Positions 34,743 to 44,048 of a stretch of DNA of 64,000 bases are shown here, piece by piece. Position numbers and translations under genes: made by a program. The DNA comes from Rhodohalobacter sulfatireducens (GTDB taxonomy: Bacteria > Bacteroidota > Rhodothermia > Balneolales > Balneolaceae): the NCBI RefSeq assembly GCF_022012475.1, contig NZ_JAKLWS010000008.1, positions 1 through 64,000 on the forward strand, given 5' to 3'. Under the pieces are notes generated by a model. The model had not been told where the DNA came from. It did not search any database and worked only from the letters and a program-made list of their open reading frames with translations. Every line of letters begins with the position of its first letter. The first letter of the stretch is position 1.

Positions 34743-35171
34743 ATGTCACTTTCATACTCATGCATATATGGTCTTCGCGCTTCAGTTCTGCTTGCCGGCA
34801 GGCAGGAAGATGGGTTTGTAACCATTCGGGAAATCAGCAATGAACTTGAAATATCATTCCATTTTTTGACAAAAGTATTGCAGAGACTCACAAACTCAGA
34901 TATCCTGGAATCTTACAAGGGGCCGAATGGAGGAGTTAAACTTGCAAAAGATGCTTCGAATATTACGATCCGGGAGATTATTGATTGCCTTGAGGAAAAT
35001 TTTACAATTCCTGAATGTGCACTTGGCCTTCCGATTTTTCAGAATCATGAGGCCTGCCCTTTTCATGAAGATTGGCGAGAATTAAAAGGAAAAATTGAGA
35101 AAGCAGTTGATACTCTCACCCTTCATGAATTGGCAGAGAGAGATAAAAAAATTTTTATTAGTAACAGATAA
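34743..35171 (+). CDS. Rrf2-family transcriptional regulator (NsrR/IscR-like), first copy
   Basis: 142 residues. Winged helix: SCIYGLRASVLLAG, then VTIREISNELEISFHFLTKV, with wing SYKGPNGGVKL. Cysteines C92 (PECALGLP) and C105 (EACPFHEDW) sit where Rrf2 proteins hold an Fe-S cluster, with C82 nearby; the middle Cys of the usual three is missing (the second copy has it). It probably senses NO or redox state and controls the nos genes that follow. The cytochrome c gene starts 13 bases after its stop. Confidence 0.9.
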   Translation: MSLSYSCIYGLRASVLLAGRQEDGFVTIREISNELEISFHFLTKVLQRLTNSDILESYKGPNGGVKLAKDASNITIREIIDCLEENFTIPECALGLPIFQNHEACPFHEDWRELKGKIEKAVDTLTLHELAERDKKIFISNR

Positions 35172-35184
35172 AATACTCTTAAAC

Positions 35185-35673
35185 ATGAATACTATGAATT
35201 ACAGAAAAATTCAAATCATCCTACTGGCTCTTGCAGTGTCGGTTTTTACTGCCTGTGGAGGAGGATCATCAGAACAAGAATCAGCTGATAATGAACAGGG
35301 ACTGACTGAATTTGAGCTTGAACACGGAATTGGGCCGGTTAACGAGGTTGTAGAGCTGGGAGAACTCGATCCCGATCTCGCAGCACAAGGCAAGGAAGTC
35401 TTTGAAGCAAAATGTACTGCTTGCCATAAACCTAATGAACGATATATCGGTCCTGCATCGAAAAATATTCTCGATCGTCGATCACCAACGTATATCATGA
35501 ATATGATCATGAATCCAGACGAGATGACCAAGAAACACCCCGAAGGTATAAAAATGATGCAAGAATATATGGCTCCAATGCCCTATCAAAATGTGACAGT
35601 TGAGCAAGCAAGAGCCATTGTTGAATACTTCAGAACACTCGAGGATGAAAACGAACAAGAAAAACAACCTTAA
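35185..35673 (+). CDS. Monohaem cytochrome c lipoprotein
   Basis: The start at 35185 gives a clear lipoprotein leader (IILLALAVSVFTACGGG). One haem site, CTACHKP, lies in a class I cytochrome c domain, and the axial Met is probably in EYMAPMPYQNVT. It is 162 residues long. Directly before nosZ, it is the likely periplasmic electron donor for N2O reduction, as in many clade II nos clusters. The frame extends further upstream into the Rrf2 gene, but that part is not needed. Confidence 0.9.
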   Translation: MNTMNYRKIQIILLALAVSVFTACGGGSSEQESADNEQGLTEFELEHGIGPVNEVVELGELDPDLAAQGKEVFEAKCTACHKPNERYIGPASKNILDRRSPTYIMNMIMNPDEMTKKHPEGIKMMQEYMAPMPYQNVTVEQARAIVEYFRTLEDENEQEKQP

Positions 35674-35702
35674 CCTTACTCATTCACTAAACAACTAATA
35701 CC

Positions 35703-37682
35703 ATGCAAACAAAAAAACAAAACAAACGACTTTTGTGGTGGTCCATACCGTTGATAGCTGTGCTGGGAATTACACTCTATGGATGCCCTTCACAGCAAAA
35801 TTTAGCAGGTTCCAGTGACGCCGCTCAAAAAGTATATGTAGCTCCCGGAGAGCACGACGAGTTTTACGGGCTGTTCTCAGGTGGTTATAGCGGTCAGTTA
35901 ACGACCTATGGTCTCCCCTCCGGACGACACCTCTATACCATACCTGTATTTTCTCAGGCACCGGTAAGCGGATATGGATACTCCGAAGAGACCAAACCGA
36001 TGCTTCAAACAACCCACGGGTTTATTCCCTGGGATGATGCCCACCACCCGGAACTTTCACAAACAGATGGTGTTCCCGACGGACGCTGGGTATTTATCAA
36101 TGCGAATAACACTCCACGTGTGGCTCGTATAGATCTCGGTAATTTTCAAACGGCTGAAATTATCGAAATTCCGAATGCCGCCGGAAACCATGCCTCCCCA
36201 TTCGTAACGGTAAATACCGAATACATATCAGCAGCTACACGATTCAGTGTACCTATGGATGAAAATACTCTTGAAAATGAGGATGTAGCGATCTCCTCCT
36301 ATGCCGAAAACTTCAAAGGAACCCTTTCTTTCATCAAAATCGGTGAAGAGGGTGAAATGAGTATCGACTTCCAGATTTTGGTACCGGGATTCAACTACGA
36401 TCTGTCTCATGCCGGCAAAGGCCCGTCTGAAGATTGGGCGTTTTTTACCAGCTATAACACAGAAGAAGCCCATACCCTGCTTGAAGTGAATGCTTCCAGG
36501 AACGACAAAGACTTTATTGCCGCCGTAAACTGGCGAAGAGCGGCAGAGTTGGTTGCCAACGGCGAGGGACGTGAAATTCCGGCTGAGCACTACCGCAATT
36601 ACATAGATCATGATGAACACAGGGCAAAATCTGAGCTGATTGAAACCGTTACTGTTCTTGATCCCACAGAAAACCCGGGCATCATCTACTATCTGCCTAC
36701 GCCGAAATCACCACATGGTGTGGATGTAGATCCTTCCGGACGATACATTGTAGGCGGCGGAAAGCTGTCTTCTGTTCTACCGGTTCATTCATTTGAAAAG
36801 ATGATCCAGGCCATTGAAAACGAAGACTTTGAAGGCGAAGTTGATGGAATTCCGGTTCTGAATTACGATTCTGTTATTCAGGCTGAGGTTGAAAATGCCG
36901 GTATCGGTACACTTCACACCGAGTTCGACGGAAACGGTTATGCTTATACAACTGCTTTTATCTCCTCCGAAATTGTAAAATGGAGCCTGGAAACGTTTGA
37001 GGTTGTCGATCGGATCGATACTTACTACTCACCGGGTCACCTGATGATTCCCGGCGGAGATAGTCGTCAGCCCGCAGGAAAATACCTGGTAGCATTAAAC
37101 AAAATTACCAAAGACCGCTACCTGCCAACAGGACCTGAGCTGTTCCACTCGGCTCAACTGATCGACATTTCGGGAGATAAAATGGAACTGTTGCTCGACT
37201 TTCCTACAGACGGTGAACCTCATTACGCCCAGGGAATTGCTGCCGATATTGTGAAAGAACGGCAGGTAAGGTTCTACCCTCTTGAAGAGAACAATCACCC
37301 CGACGCTGTGAAAAGTGAAGCGGATACACGAGTCGTGCGCGAAGGTAATGAAGTACATGTTTATATGACGACTATCCGAAGCCACTTTGCACCGGATAAT
37401 ATTGAAGGCATACAAGTGGGAGATAAAGTGTACTTCCACGTAACCAATCTCGAGCAGGACTGGGATGTACCTCATGGTTTTGCCATGCTGGGTGCTCAAA
37501 ATGCCGAGTTATTAGTTATGCCGGGTGAGACCAGAACCTTAACCTGGGAACCGAAAAAAGTGGGGGTATTCCCGTTCTACTGTACAGACTTTTGCTCAGC
37601 TCTTCACCAAGAGATGCAGGGTTATGTACGGGTATCCCCAAGCGGATCTGATGTGCCAATTTCCTATGGAACTGGCGACTAA
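35703..37682 (+). CDS. nosZ: Nitrous-oxide reductase, clade II (Sec type)
   Basis: Reduces N2O to N2 in the periplasm. The leader (KRLLWWSIPLIAVLGITLYGC) is Sec-type, not Tat, and ends in a lipobox-like LYGC, so the enzyme may be lipid-anchored. CuZ-site histidine segments include DDAHHPELS, GNHASPF, DLSHAGKGP, SPHGVDVDP, GTLHTEFDG and SPGHLMIPG. The CuA site is C627, C631, H635 and M638 in YCTDFCSALHQEMQGY. At 659 residues it is complete. It is followed by its maturation genes; no nitrite or NO reductase is in the window, so the cell may reduce N2O only. Confidence 0.97.
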   Translation: MQTKKQNKRLLWWSIPLIAVLGITLYGCPSQQNLAGSSDAAQKVYVAPGEHDEFYGLFSGGYSGQLTTYGLPSGRHLYTIPVFSQAPVSGYGYSEETKPMLQTTHGFIPWDDAHHPELSQTDGVPDGRWVFINANNTPRVARIDLGNFQTAEIIEIPNAAGNHASPFVTVNTEYISAATRFSVPMDENTLENEDVAISSYAENFKGTLSFIKIGEEGEMSIDFQILVPGFNYDLSHAGKGPSEDWAFFTSYNTEEAHTLLEVNASRNDKDFIAAVNWRRAAELVANGEGREIPAEHYRNYIDHDEHRAKSELIETVTVLDPTENPGIIYYLPTPKSPHGVDVDPSGRYIVGGGKLSSVLPVHSFEKMIQAIENEDFEGEVDGIPVLNYDSVIQAEVENAGIGTLHTEFDGNGYAYTTAFISSEIVKWSLETFEVVDRIDTYYSPGHLMIPGGDSRQPAGKYLVALNKITKDRYLPTGPELFHSAQLIDISGDKMELLLDFPTDGEPHYAQGIAADIVKERQVRFYPLEENNHPDAVKSEADTRVVREGNEVHVYMTTIRSHFAPDNIEGIQVGDKVYFHVTNLEQDWDVPHGFAMLGAQNAELLVMPGETRTLTWEPKKVGVFPFYCTDFCSALHQEMQGYVRVSPSGSDVPISYGTGD

Positions 37683-37743
37683 ACCGCATGAGTAAATTAT
37701 CAACTTTGAGAGGGGTTTTGATCGACCCCTCTCTATTCACCGA

Positions 37744-38343
37744 ATGTTAATAAGAGAGAGGATTCTCATGAAAAAGACTGGAAAATATATCATGGCGATA
37801 GCTGCCCTCCTGCTCGGATTTGTTTTCATCACTCCTATTTGGACGATTGATATGGAAGCCCCGCAATACCCGGAGGGAATCGGAATGGAGATATCCATCA
37901 ACAAGATTGAAGGGAAGTCAAAGCAGGATTTACAAAACATAAACGGGCTGAATCACTATATCGGTATGAAACCGATTACCCCCGAATCTATTCCTGAGTT
38001 AAAAATTATGCCATGGATCTTCGGATTCTTAATAGTTTCCGGCCTTGGAATTGCAGTTTGGGGCAATCGAACAGCACTCTTATTCTGGATCATTCTGTTT
38101 ATACTCCTGGCAATTGCCGGCCTTGTAGACTTTTATCTCTGGGGATATGACTACGGACACAATCTTGATCCCAATGCAGCTATTAAAATTCCGGGTATGA
38201 CCTACCAGCCACCGCTCATCGGGTCTAAACAGTTGCTGAATATCAATGCGACATCTCTTCCCGGCTTTGGATTTTATGTTTCTCTTCTAAGCATGGGCCT
38301 GGCAACATATGTCTACTGGAGAAGCAAGCCCGACACTAAATAA
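37744..38343 (+). CDS. Membrane protein of clade II nos clusters
   Basis: 199 residues with about four membrane helices (near 15-35, 87-106, 109-131 and 175-193) and a periplasmic loop carrying NGLNHYIGMKPITPESIPEL. The likely start is the internal ATG at 37768 (MKKTGKYIMA). Similar proteins stand between nosZ and nosL in Bacteroidota-like nos clusters, and the conserved Asn-His and Met residues could serve copper handling. Function is not established. Confidence 0.72.
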   Translation: MLIRERILMKKTGKYIMAIAALLLGFVFITPIWTIDMEAPQYPEGIGMEISINKIEGKSKQDLQNINGLNHYIGMKPITPESIPELKIMPWIFGFLIVSGLGIAVWGNRTALLFWIILFILLAIAGLVDFYLWGYDYGHNLDPNAAIKIPGMTYQPPLIGSKQLLNINATSLPGFGFYVSLLSMGLATYVYWRSKPDTK

Positions 38344-38367
38344 ACAAAAAGCAAAAAGAGCAGAACC

Positions 38368-38817
38368 GTGAAAAACATAATTCTCTTATTACTACCCGTA
38401 TTATTCTTATTGAGCGGATGCCTGAGCCAGGAACCTTCAGAGGTTCAGATCCATACGGATGAGTGTACCTATTGTAAGATGGTCATTTCTGATGGGCGCT
38501 ATACAGCACAGCTTGTATCCGATAAAGGAAAGTCATACCCGTTCGACAGCATTGAATGCATGGCTGCCTATGAGCATACCAACCCCGGCGTTGCAGAAGG
38601 TGCAAAACTGTACGTAACCAGCTTCACCGAACCCCGACATTGGTTGCTTGTTGAAGAATCAGACATTTACAAATCCGACGATATCCAGAGTCCTATGGGA
38701 TTATCATTGTTTGCTCTCAGAAGTGATTCAAATGTTCCTGAGATGATTGATGATGCTGAACTGCAAACATGGCAGCAAATCGTTCAGTATGTAACTAGCA
38801 GTTGGGAGATCAGGTAA
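38368..38817 (+). CDS. nosL: NosL copper chaperone lipoprotein
   Basis: An outer-membrane-type lipoprotein (LLSGC leader, GTG start) that delivers Cu(I) to NosZ. The metal motif DECTYCKMVISDGRYTAQL has the CxxCKM cysteines and Met, followed by YPFDSIECMAAY. It is 149 residues long. Its TAA overlaps the nosD ATG by one base. Confidence 0.93.
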   Translation: MKNIILLLLPVLFLLSGCLSQEPSEVQIHTDECTYCKMVISDGRYTAQLVSDKGKSYPFDSIECMAAYEHTNPGVAEGAKLYVTSFTEPRHWLLVEESDIYKSDDIQSPMGLSLFALRSDSNVPEMIDDAELQTWQQIVQYVTSSWEIR

Positions 38818-40103
38818 TGAAATCTGCGATTTTTTTAAAAACATTTCGGACACGACATCTTTTTTTAAGTCAACTTCTGCTGATTCTGTTTGTTATGTTC
38901 GAATCACTGACCGCCCAGACCAACACGATCCGTGTAAAATCTGAGCCCGGAATTTTGAATTCATCTATTGAAAACGCAATACAACGTGCCGATTCCGGGG
39001 ATACAGTTCTTCTTGAGCCCGGAGTTTATGCCATTCATGACCTCCAGATTAGCAAATCCATTACTCTACAAGGGCAAGAGGGATCCATCCTTGACATTGA
39101 AGAGCGGGGATACGGTTTGATTTTGAAGGGGACAAACATCACCCTCAAAAATTTTGAAATCCGAAACTCCGGGTCCGGTTTTATGGAAGACTTCGCTGCC
39201 ATTCTAATCGAAAACAGCAGAGATATTCATGTTGAAGACCTGACTCTAACCAATAATTTCTTTGGCATCTTCATCGCCAAAAGTGAACGTATTCTAGTAT
39301 CAAACAACAACATTTTTTCCAATGCAAAGAGGCAAACCACATCGGGTAATGGCATCCATTTGTGGTACAGTAAAAATGTGGAAGCTCACAATAATACAAT
39401 TACCGGGCACCGCGATGGCATCTATCTTGAATTTGTAGAAGAGAGCAAAATGAGCGGAAACAATGTTTTCAGTAACATCCGCTATGGCCTGCATTTTATG
39501 TATTCCAATTCATGCAGCTATATCGGTAATACTTTTGAGGATAATACTTCCGGAGTGGCTGTGATGTATACCAAAAATGTGGAGATGCTGCACAATCATT
39601 TTATCAATAACTGGGGAGCGAATCGATACGGCCTGCTTCTTAAAGAGATTAACGACAGCGTTGTGAAATATAACCTGTTCGAGTCGAACTCAGTGGGAAT
39701 CTACAGCGAAGCTTCAAACCGGGTTCTCATTGAACAGAATGAATTTCGAAACAACGGCACAGCTCTGCGAATGATGGCCAATGGATTAGATAATCGAATT
39801 GAGCAAAACAACTTCATCAGTAATGTATTTGAAGTTACAACCAACAGCCGCCAAAATCCCAATCACTACGAGGGCAACTACTGGAGCCAGTACGAAGGTT
39901 ACGACCTGAATGGCGATGGAATCGGAGATGTGGAATACCGCCCGGTACGGCTATTTTCACTTCTTGCAGAGAAAGAACCACTTTCACTTATTATGCTGCG
40001 AAGTATAATGGCCGGTGTTTTAGATACAGCAGAGCGTGTTTTCCCGGTGTTGACTCCAAAAAACCTCGTTGACCCAAAACCTTTAATGCAACCAAACCAA
40101 TGA
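38817..40103 (+). CDS. nosD: NosD periplasmic copper-processing protein
   Basis: A right-handed beta-helix protein with many CASH/pectate-lyase-like repeats (for example ILIENSRDIHVEDLTLTNN, YGLHFMYSN, YGLLLKEIND). It is exported by a signal peptide ending near SLTAQT and works with NosFY to assemble CuZ. The start at 38817 (MKSAIF) is chosen by the TAATG overlap with nosL. The stop overlaps nosF by 4 bases. Confidence 0.93.
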   Translation: MKSAIFLKTFRTRHLFLSQLLLILFVMFESLTAQTNTIRVKSEPGILNSSIENAIQRADSGDTVLLEPGVYAIHDLQISKSITLQGQEGSILDIEERGYGLILKGTNITLKNFEIRNSGSGFMEDFAAILIENSRDIHVEDLTLTNNFFGIFIAKSERILVSNNNIFSNAKRQTTSGNGIHLWYSKNVEAHNNTITGHRDGIYLEFVEESKMSGNNVFSNIRYGLHFMYSNSCSYIGNTFEDNTSGVAVMYTKNVEMLHNHFINNWGANRYGLLLKEINDSVVKYNLFESNSVGIYSEASNRVLIEQNEFRNNGTALRMMANGLDNRIEQNNFISNVFEVTTNSRQNPNHYEGNYWSQYEGYDLNGDGIGDVEYRPVRLFSLLAEKEPLSLIMLRSIMAGVLDTAERVFPVLTPKNLVDPKPLMQPNQ

Positions 40104-40810
40104 TTACGATCCAACAACTACAAAAATCATTCGGGGATCATCATGTTCTCAGGAATATAGACCTGGAGATTCCCACCGGTCAATCTATCGGAATCGTGGG
40201 GCCGAACGGATCAGGCAAAACCACACTCATTAAAACAATGCTTGGCTTAGTAAAACCCGATTCCGGTACCATTACTATCAACAACACGGTATTAAACGGA
40301 AATCACATCTATCGCCGGGATATCGGTTATATGCCACAACAGGCCCGTTATCCTGAAAATATGTATGCTACTGAACTATTTGATTTTATGGAGAACCTAC
40401 GGGACCAACCGGGAGAGTTTAGAAATCAACTCATTGAGGAGTTTAACCTCTACTCTGAGGTAGAAAAACCACTGCGTGTTTTGTCAGGTGGAAATCGGCA
40501 GAAAGTAGGGGCTGTTCTCGCCATGATGTTCAACCCATCCATCCTTTTTCTTGATGAACCAACCGCAGGCCTTGACCCACGCTCAAGCTACATCTTTAAA
40601 GAGCGTATTCGGAATGAGAAAAGGGCCGGAAAAACGATTCTGATCACCTCGCATATTATGAGTGAACTCGAACAGCTCGTTGAACATGTGGTCTTTATCC
40701 TCGAAGGCAAAATCCAATATTACGGTACTATTGGGGATCTGCTGAAAGATAACCGTCAGGATCACCTAGAGGGTGCGATTGCACAAATGATGGAGGGGGT
40801 CGAATTATGA
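40100..40810 (+). CDS. nosF: NosF ABC transporter ATPase
   Basis: The cytoplasmic ATPase that powers NosDFY. Walker A GPNGSGKTT, signature LSGGNRQKVG, Walker B ILFLDEPTAGLDP and the switch His in ITSHIMSELE are all intact. At 236 residues it is a single ABC domain. Overlaps of 4 bases on both sides show tight coupling. Confidence 0.95.
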   Translation: MITIQQLQKSFGDHHVLRNIDLEIPTGQSIGIVGPNGSGKTTLIKTMLGLVKPDSGTITINNTVLNGNHIYRRDIGYMPQQARYPENMYATELFDFMENLRDQPGEFRNQLIEEFNLYSEVEKPLRVLSGGNRQKVGAVLAMMFNPSILFLDEPTAGLDPRSSYIFKERIRNEKRAGKTILITSHIMSELEQLVEHVVFILEGKIQYYGTIGDLLKDNRQDHLEGAIAQMMEGVEL

Positions 40811-41604
40811 TAGCTGTTTATTATCAAATCGTACGAAATGAATTCCAGACGCTTTTGCGGGCACGATGGCTGATTGGTTATGGTCTTATTTTCCTTCTTC
40901 TTACAGATACCCTTTTCCGATTTACGGGCGGTGGAGCGGAAGTTTTAGTTAGCCTGAGCAATGTAATTCTGCTATTTATTCCACTCATTAGCATGCTTTA
41001 TGGTATCCTCTTCATCTATCAGTCAAGAGATTACCTTGAGCTTTTACTTACACAACCTGTAAACCGTGAAACCCTTTACTGGGGATTGTTTACAGGCATT
41101 TCGGGACCCCTAACCTCAGCTTTCCTTGCCGGTACTACGCTGCCACTCATCTGGCACGGTAATTTTTCAGGTGAACCGGCCATGCAAACTGTTCTGGTTT
41201 TGGGAATCGGTGCCATTTTAACTTTCATCTTTACCGGTCTCGGTTTTGTGATGGGCCTGGCCTATTATGAGGAGAAAATTAAAGGATTTGGCTATTCATT
41301 GATGATCTGGCTTTTCATGGCTGTTATCTATGACGGTTTAATCCTCCTTCTGATTTTTCTCTTAGGAGACTATCCAATCGAAACAGGTGTAGTAGGATTA
41401 ACCATGCTAAACCCAATAGACCTCGGTCGAATCCTGATACTGCTTGAGTTTGATATTTCCGCACTGATGGGGTATACCGGGGCCGTTTTTAGTCAATTTC
41501 TCGGCTCATTAAAAGGGATGCTCACAGCCTCTTTCATGCTGGTTCTGTGGCTCATTTTACCCATGTGGCTTGGACTGAGACTCTTCAGGAAAAAGGATTT
41601 TTAG
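40807..41604 (+). CDS. nosY: NosY ABC transporter permease
   Basis: The inner-membrane partner of NosF with six predicted helices in 265 residues. Signatures are ILFIYQSRDYLELLLTQPVN (coupling region) and a C-terminal LILPMWLGLRLFRKKDF. With NosD it is required for CuZ maturation. It ends the nos run; a REP-like hairpin follows 36 bases later. Confidence 0.93.
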   Translation: MIAVYYQIVRNEFQTLLRARWLIGYGLIFLLLTDTLFRFTGGGAEVLVSLSNVILLFIPLISMLYGILFIYQSRDYLELLLTQPVNRETLYWGLFTGISGPLTSAFLAGTTLPLIWHGNFSGEPAMQTVLVLGIGAILTFIFTGLGFVMGLAYYEEKIKGFGYSLMIWLFMAVIYDGLILLLIFLLGDYPIETGVVGLTMLNPIDLGRILILLEFDISALMGYTGAVFSQFLGSLKGMLTASFMLVLWLILPMWLGLRLFRKKDF

Positions 41605-41640
41605 AGATTTTTTTGTTAATAGATGCTTTAAGGTACGAAC

Positions 41641-41673
41641 ACCCGTCAGACCGCCTGGAGCGGTCAGATGGGT
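41641..41673. repeat. REP-like hairpin, copy B
   Basis: ACCCGTCAGACCGCC, TGG, AGCGGTCAGATGGGT. Its reverse complement reads ACCCATCTGACCGCT then CCAGGCGGTCTGACGGGT and aligns closely with the copies flanking the RAYT gene at 57664 and 58341. It lies between nosY and the haem A synthase gene. Confidence 0.8.
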
Positions 41674-41769
41674 AAAATCTAATCAGGGATTACCTTATAA
41701 AAATCATACTTTCTCACCATTATCTTTAGCATCCTAAACACTAAGACTTTAACTCATTATTATTGAAGT

Positions 41770-42819
41770 ATGACTTCTGATGATAAAAAACACGTTCGAC
41801 GTTGGTACTGGAGCGGTGCAATTCTGATTTTTGTAATGGTGGTTGTAGGTGGAATCACCCGCCTGACCGGTTCCGGCCTCTCAATGGTAGACTGGAACCC
41901 CATTATGGGTGCTATTCCTCCTCTTTCTGATGCACAATGGGAAGAGACATTTGAACAATACAAGCAGTTTCCGGAGTATCAGCAAATAAACTACAATATG
42001 GAACTTCCGGAGTTTAAGACCATCTTTTTTTGGGAGTATATTCACAGACTGATCGGGCGTATTCTTGGATTAGTTTTCATAGTACCATTTGCGTGGTTTG
42101 TCATCAAAAAGAAAATTGATTCGAAGAACATCAAAAGGGGAATCATTCTATTTACTTTGGGTTTAAGCCAGGGTTTTTTGGGTTGGTTTATGGTGATGAG
42201 CGGACTGGTGGATATTCCTGAAGTAAGCCACTATCGACTTGCCGCTCACCTTTTACTGGCTTTCACTATTGTGGGATTCTGCATCTGGTACGCCCTGGAT
42301 TTAACCCCGTCAGCAAATCCGCGCGAAGAAACCGGCAAAGAGTTGCGTTGGTGGCTCTATGGACTGATGGGACTGTTGGTTATCCAGATTATCTACGGTG
42401 CTTTTGTTGCCAATATGCAGGCAGGGCATGTCTATAATACCTTCCCAAAGATGTATGAGCACTGGGCGCCTCCGGAACTTTGGGTTATTGAACCCATAAT
42501 TCTCAATTTTTTTGATAATATCGTTACCGTGCAGTGGATCCATCGGGTTTTTGGGACGTTGATTGGCCTGATAGCAATTGCCATCTGGATTCGCTCCTTC
42601 ATACTGGATACTACATTCTTCACAAAAAAATGGAGTCTTTCACTCCTGGCAATTGTGTTAGCACAATATCTTATCGGTGTCTTTACCCTGGTCTTTCACG
42701 TTCCAATCTGGCTCGGAGTTCTTCACCAGGCGATGGCTCTTGTACTTTTTGGTTTTATTGTTGCATTCCTGAAAACCCTGAATCAAACCGATTCTTTGGG
42801 TTCCCATGAAATCAATTAA
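41770..42819 (+). CDS. ctaA: Haem A synthase (COX15/CtaA)
   Basis: A polytopic inner-membrane haem protein that converts haem O to haem A for aa3-type oxidases. MVVVGGITRLTGSGLSMVDW is the family hallmark. Haem-ligand histidines lie in FWEYIHRLIGR, SHYRLAAHL, VQWIHRVFGT and GVLHQAMAL. At 349 residues it is the longer COX15 type. It overlaps the next gene by 14 bases. Confidence 0.95.
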   Translation: MTSDDKKHVRRWYWSGAILIFVMVVVGGITRLTGSGLSMVDWNPIMGAIPPLSDAQWEETFEQYKQFPEYQQINYNMELPEFKTIFFWEYIHRLIGRILGLVFIVPFAWFVIKKKIDSKNIKRGIILFTLGLSQGFLGWFMVMSGLVDIPEVSHYRLAAHLLLAFTIVGFCIWYALDLTPSANPREETGKELRWWLYGLMGLLVIQIIYGAFVANMQAGHVYNTFPKMYEHWAPPELWVIEPIILNFFDNIVTVQWIHRVFGTLIGLIAIAIWIRSFILDTTFFTKKWSLSLLAIVLAQYLIGVFTLVFHVPIWLGVLHQAMALVLFGFIVAFLKTLNQTDSLGSHEIN

Positions 42820-44002
42820 CAACCAATACAACCGGATTTGGAAGCTTTCTATACTTAGCTTTCTGATTGCAGCTTTTACCGGTTTCATCTATCGAGTTGG
42901 GATGCTCTATCCATTGCCCGGTTCAATGGATTTGGTAAATATTCGTCACGCCCATTCCCACCTGATGTTTTTTAATTGGATCTCTCCCCCCATCATGGTG
43001 TGGATGGCCTCTGTACTAGCCGGCCAAAAGCGTGATCTCAATCACAAAGCATTCAAATCATGTCTCTATACCATGATGGGGTTGGGTTTTCTCTCCTATC
43101 CCTTTTTCTTGTTGTATGGATACCGGTCCGTTTCACTTGGTCAGGCTAATCTGCCTATCGCTGCAATCATTTCAGGACTTATCATGATTACATGGTACTG
43201 GTTTGCCTGGCTCTATTATCAACATCGAAAGAGAAAAATTTCAGACTTTTCTTTGAACTTGTTCGACGGAGCATTAACGGCGCTTCTGATCAGTTCACTC
43301 GGGGCCTGGGGAGTTTCCGTGTTTCAGTTCAGCGGAATCCATAACCCGCTTTTTTCATCAGCACTCACACATTTTTTCCTTGCTGTTTTTACAGAGGGGT
43401 GGGCACTCCTCGGAGTAATGGGCATTATTTGGAATTACATGAATCTGCAGCCACGATCAATTCAAACCGGATGGTTATGGCAGCCTCTTTTAATTGGATC
43501 GATTTTAATCTTTCCCTTTAGCCTCACTCAATCGCTGGTCACACCAATTATGCTTCTTTCAGCTAAAGTTGGTTTGGGGCTGATCATTCTGTCCTTCGTG
43601 CTTCATCTTTATATATTTCTCAAATCAAAGAAGTTCACAGGTTTTGTATGGAAAACAATCCTTGTTTTGATTGGATTGAAAATTTTATTCCAGGCTGTTG
43701 CTGCACTTCCAATTGATCTTTGGCCGGCTGAACACGGCTTGCGGATTCTCTACCTCCACCTAATTCTGCTGGGTATTGTTTCCATCAGTATGTTCAAAAT
43801 TTTTTCATTTCGGGATCATTCAATAGTTGTACAAATATTTACTGTGTCGGTAGTGTTGGTCATAGGGTCTTTATTCCTGATCAGCGGATACAGTCCTAAC
43901 CGGCTGACCCCTGATCAACCTTACCAAATTGTGATGTATATTGCATTTCTGCCGGTATTTCCTGCCGCCTGGATACTTCTCAGAAAAGTGTCGAAAGGGT
44001 AG
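42806..44002 (+). CDS. Polytopic membrane protein, possibly haem- or copper-related
   Basis: 398 residues with about 11-12 membrane helices. The second helix holds NIRHAHSHLMFFNWISPP, a His-rich motif that recalls the haem-ligand helix of oxidase subunit I or NnrS-like proteins (HAHxxLxxW). No signal peptide. The overlap with haem A synthase and the nearby nos and hemN genes suggest a job in haem or oxidase biology, or NO tolerance. I cannot name the family. Confidence 0.6.
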   Translation: MKSINNQYNRIWKLSILSFLIAAFTGFIYRVGMLYPLPGSMDLVNIRHAHSHLMFFNWISPPIMVWMASVLAGQKRDLNHKAFKSCLYTMMGLGFLSYPFFLLYGYRSVSLGQANLPIAAIISGLIMITWYWFAWLYYQHRKRKISDFSLNLFDGALTALLISSLGAWGVSVFQFSGIHNPLFSSALTHFFLAVFTEGWALLGVMGIIWNYMNLQPRSIQTGWLWQPLLIGSILIFPFSLTQSLVTPIMLLSAKVGLGLIILSFVLHLYIFLKSKKFTGFVWKTILVLIGLKILFQAVAALPIDLWPAEHGLRILYLHLILLGIVSISMFKIFSFRDHSIVVQIFTVSVVLVIGSLFLISGYSPNRLTPDQPYQIVMYIAFLPVFPAAWILLRKVSKG

Positions 44003-44048
44003 TTTTTTGTAGATTTAAATGGCATATGAACGGAAAAAAACATATTTT

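Noticed and set aside
35095-35184. Longer start for the cytochrome c gene
   Set aside because: The extra 30 residues overlap the Rrf2 coding region and would bury the lipoprotein signal.
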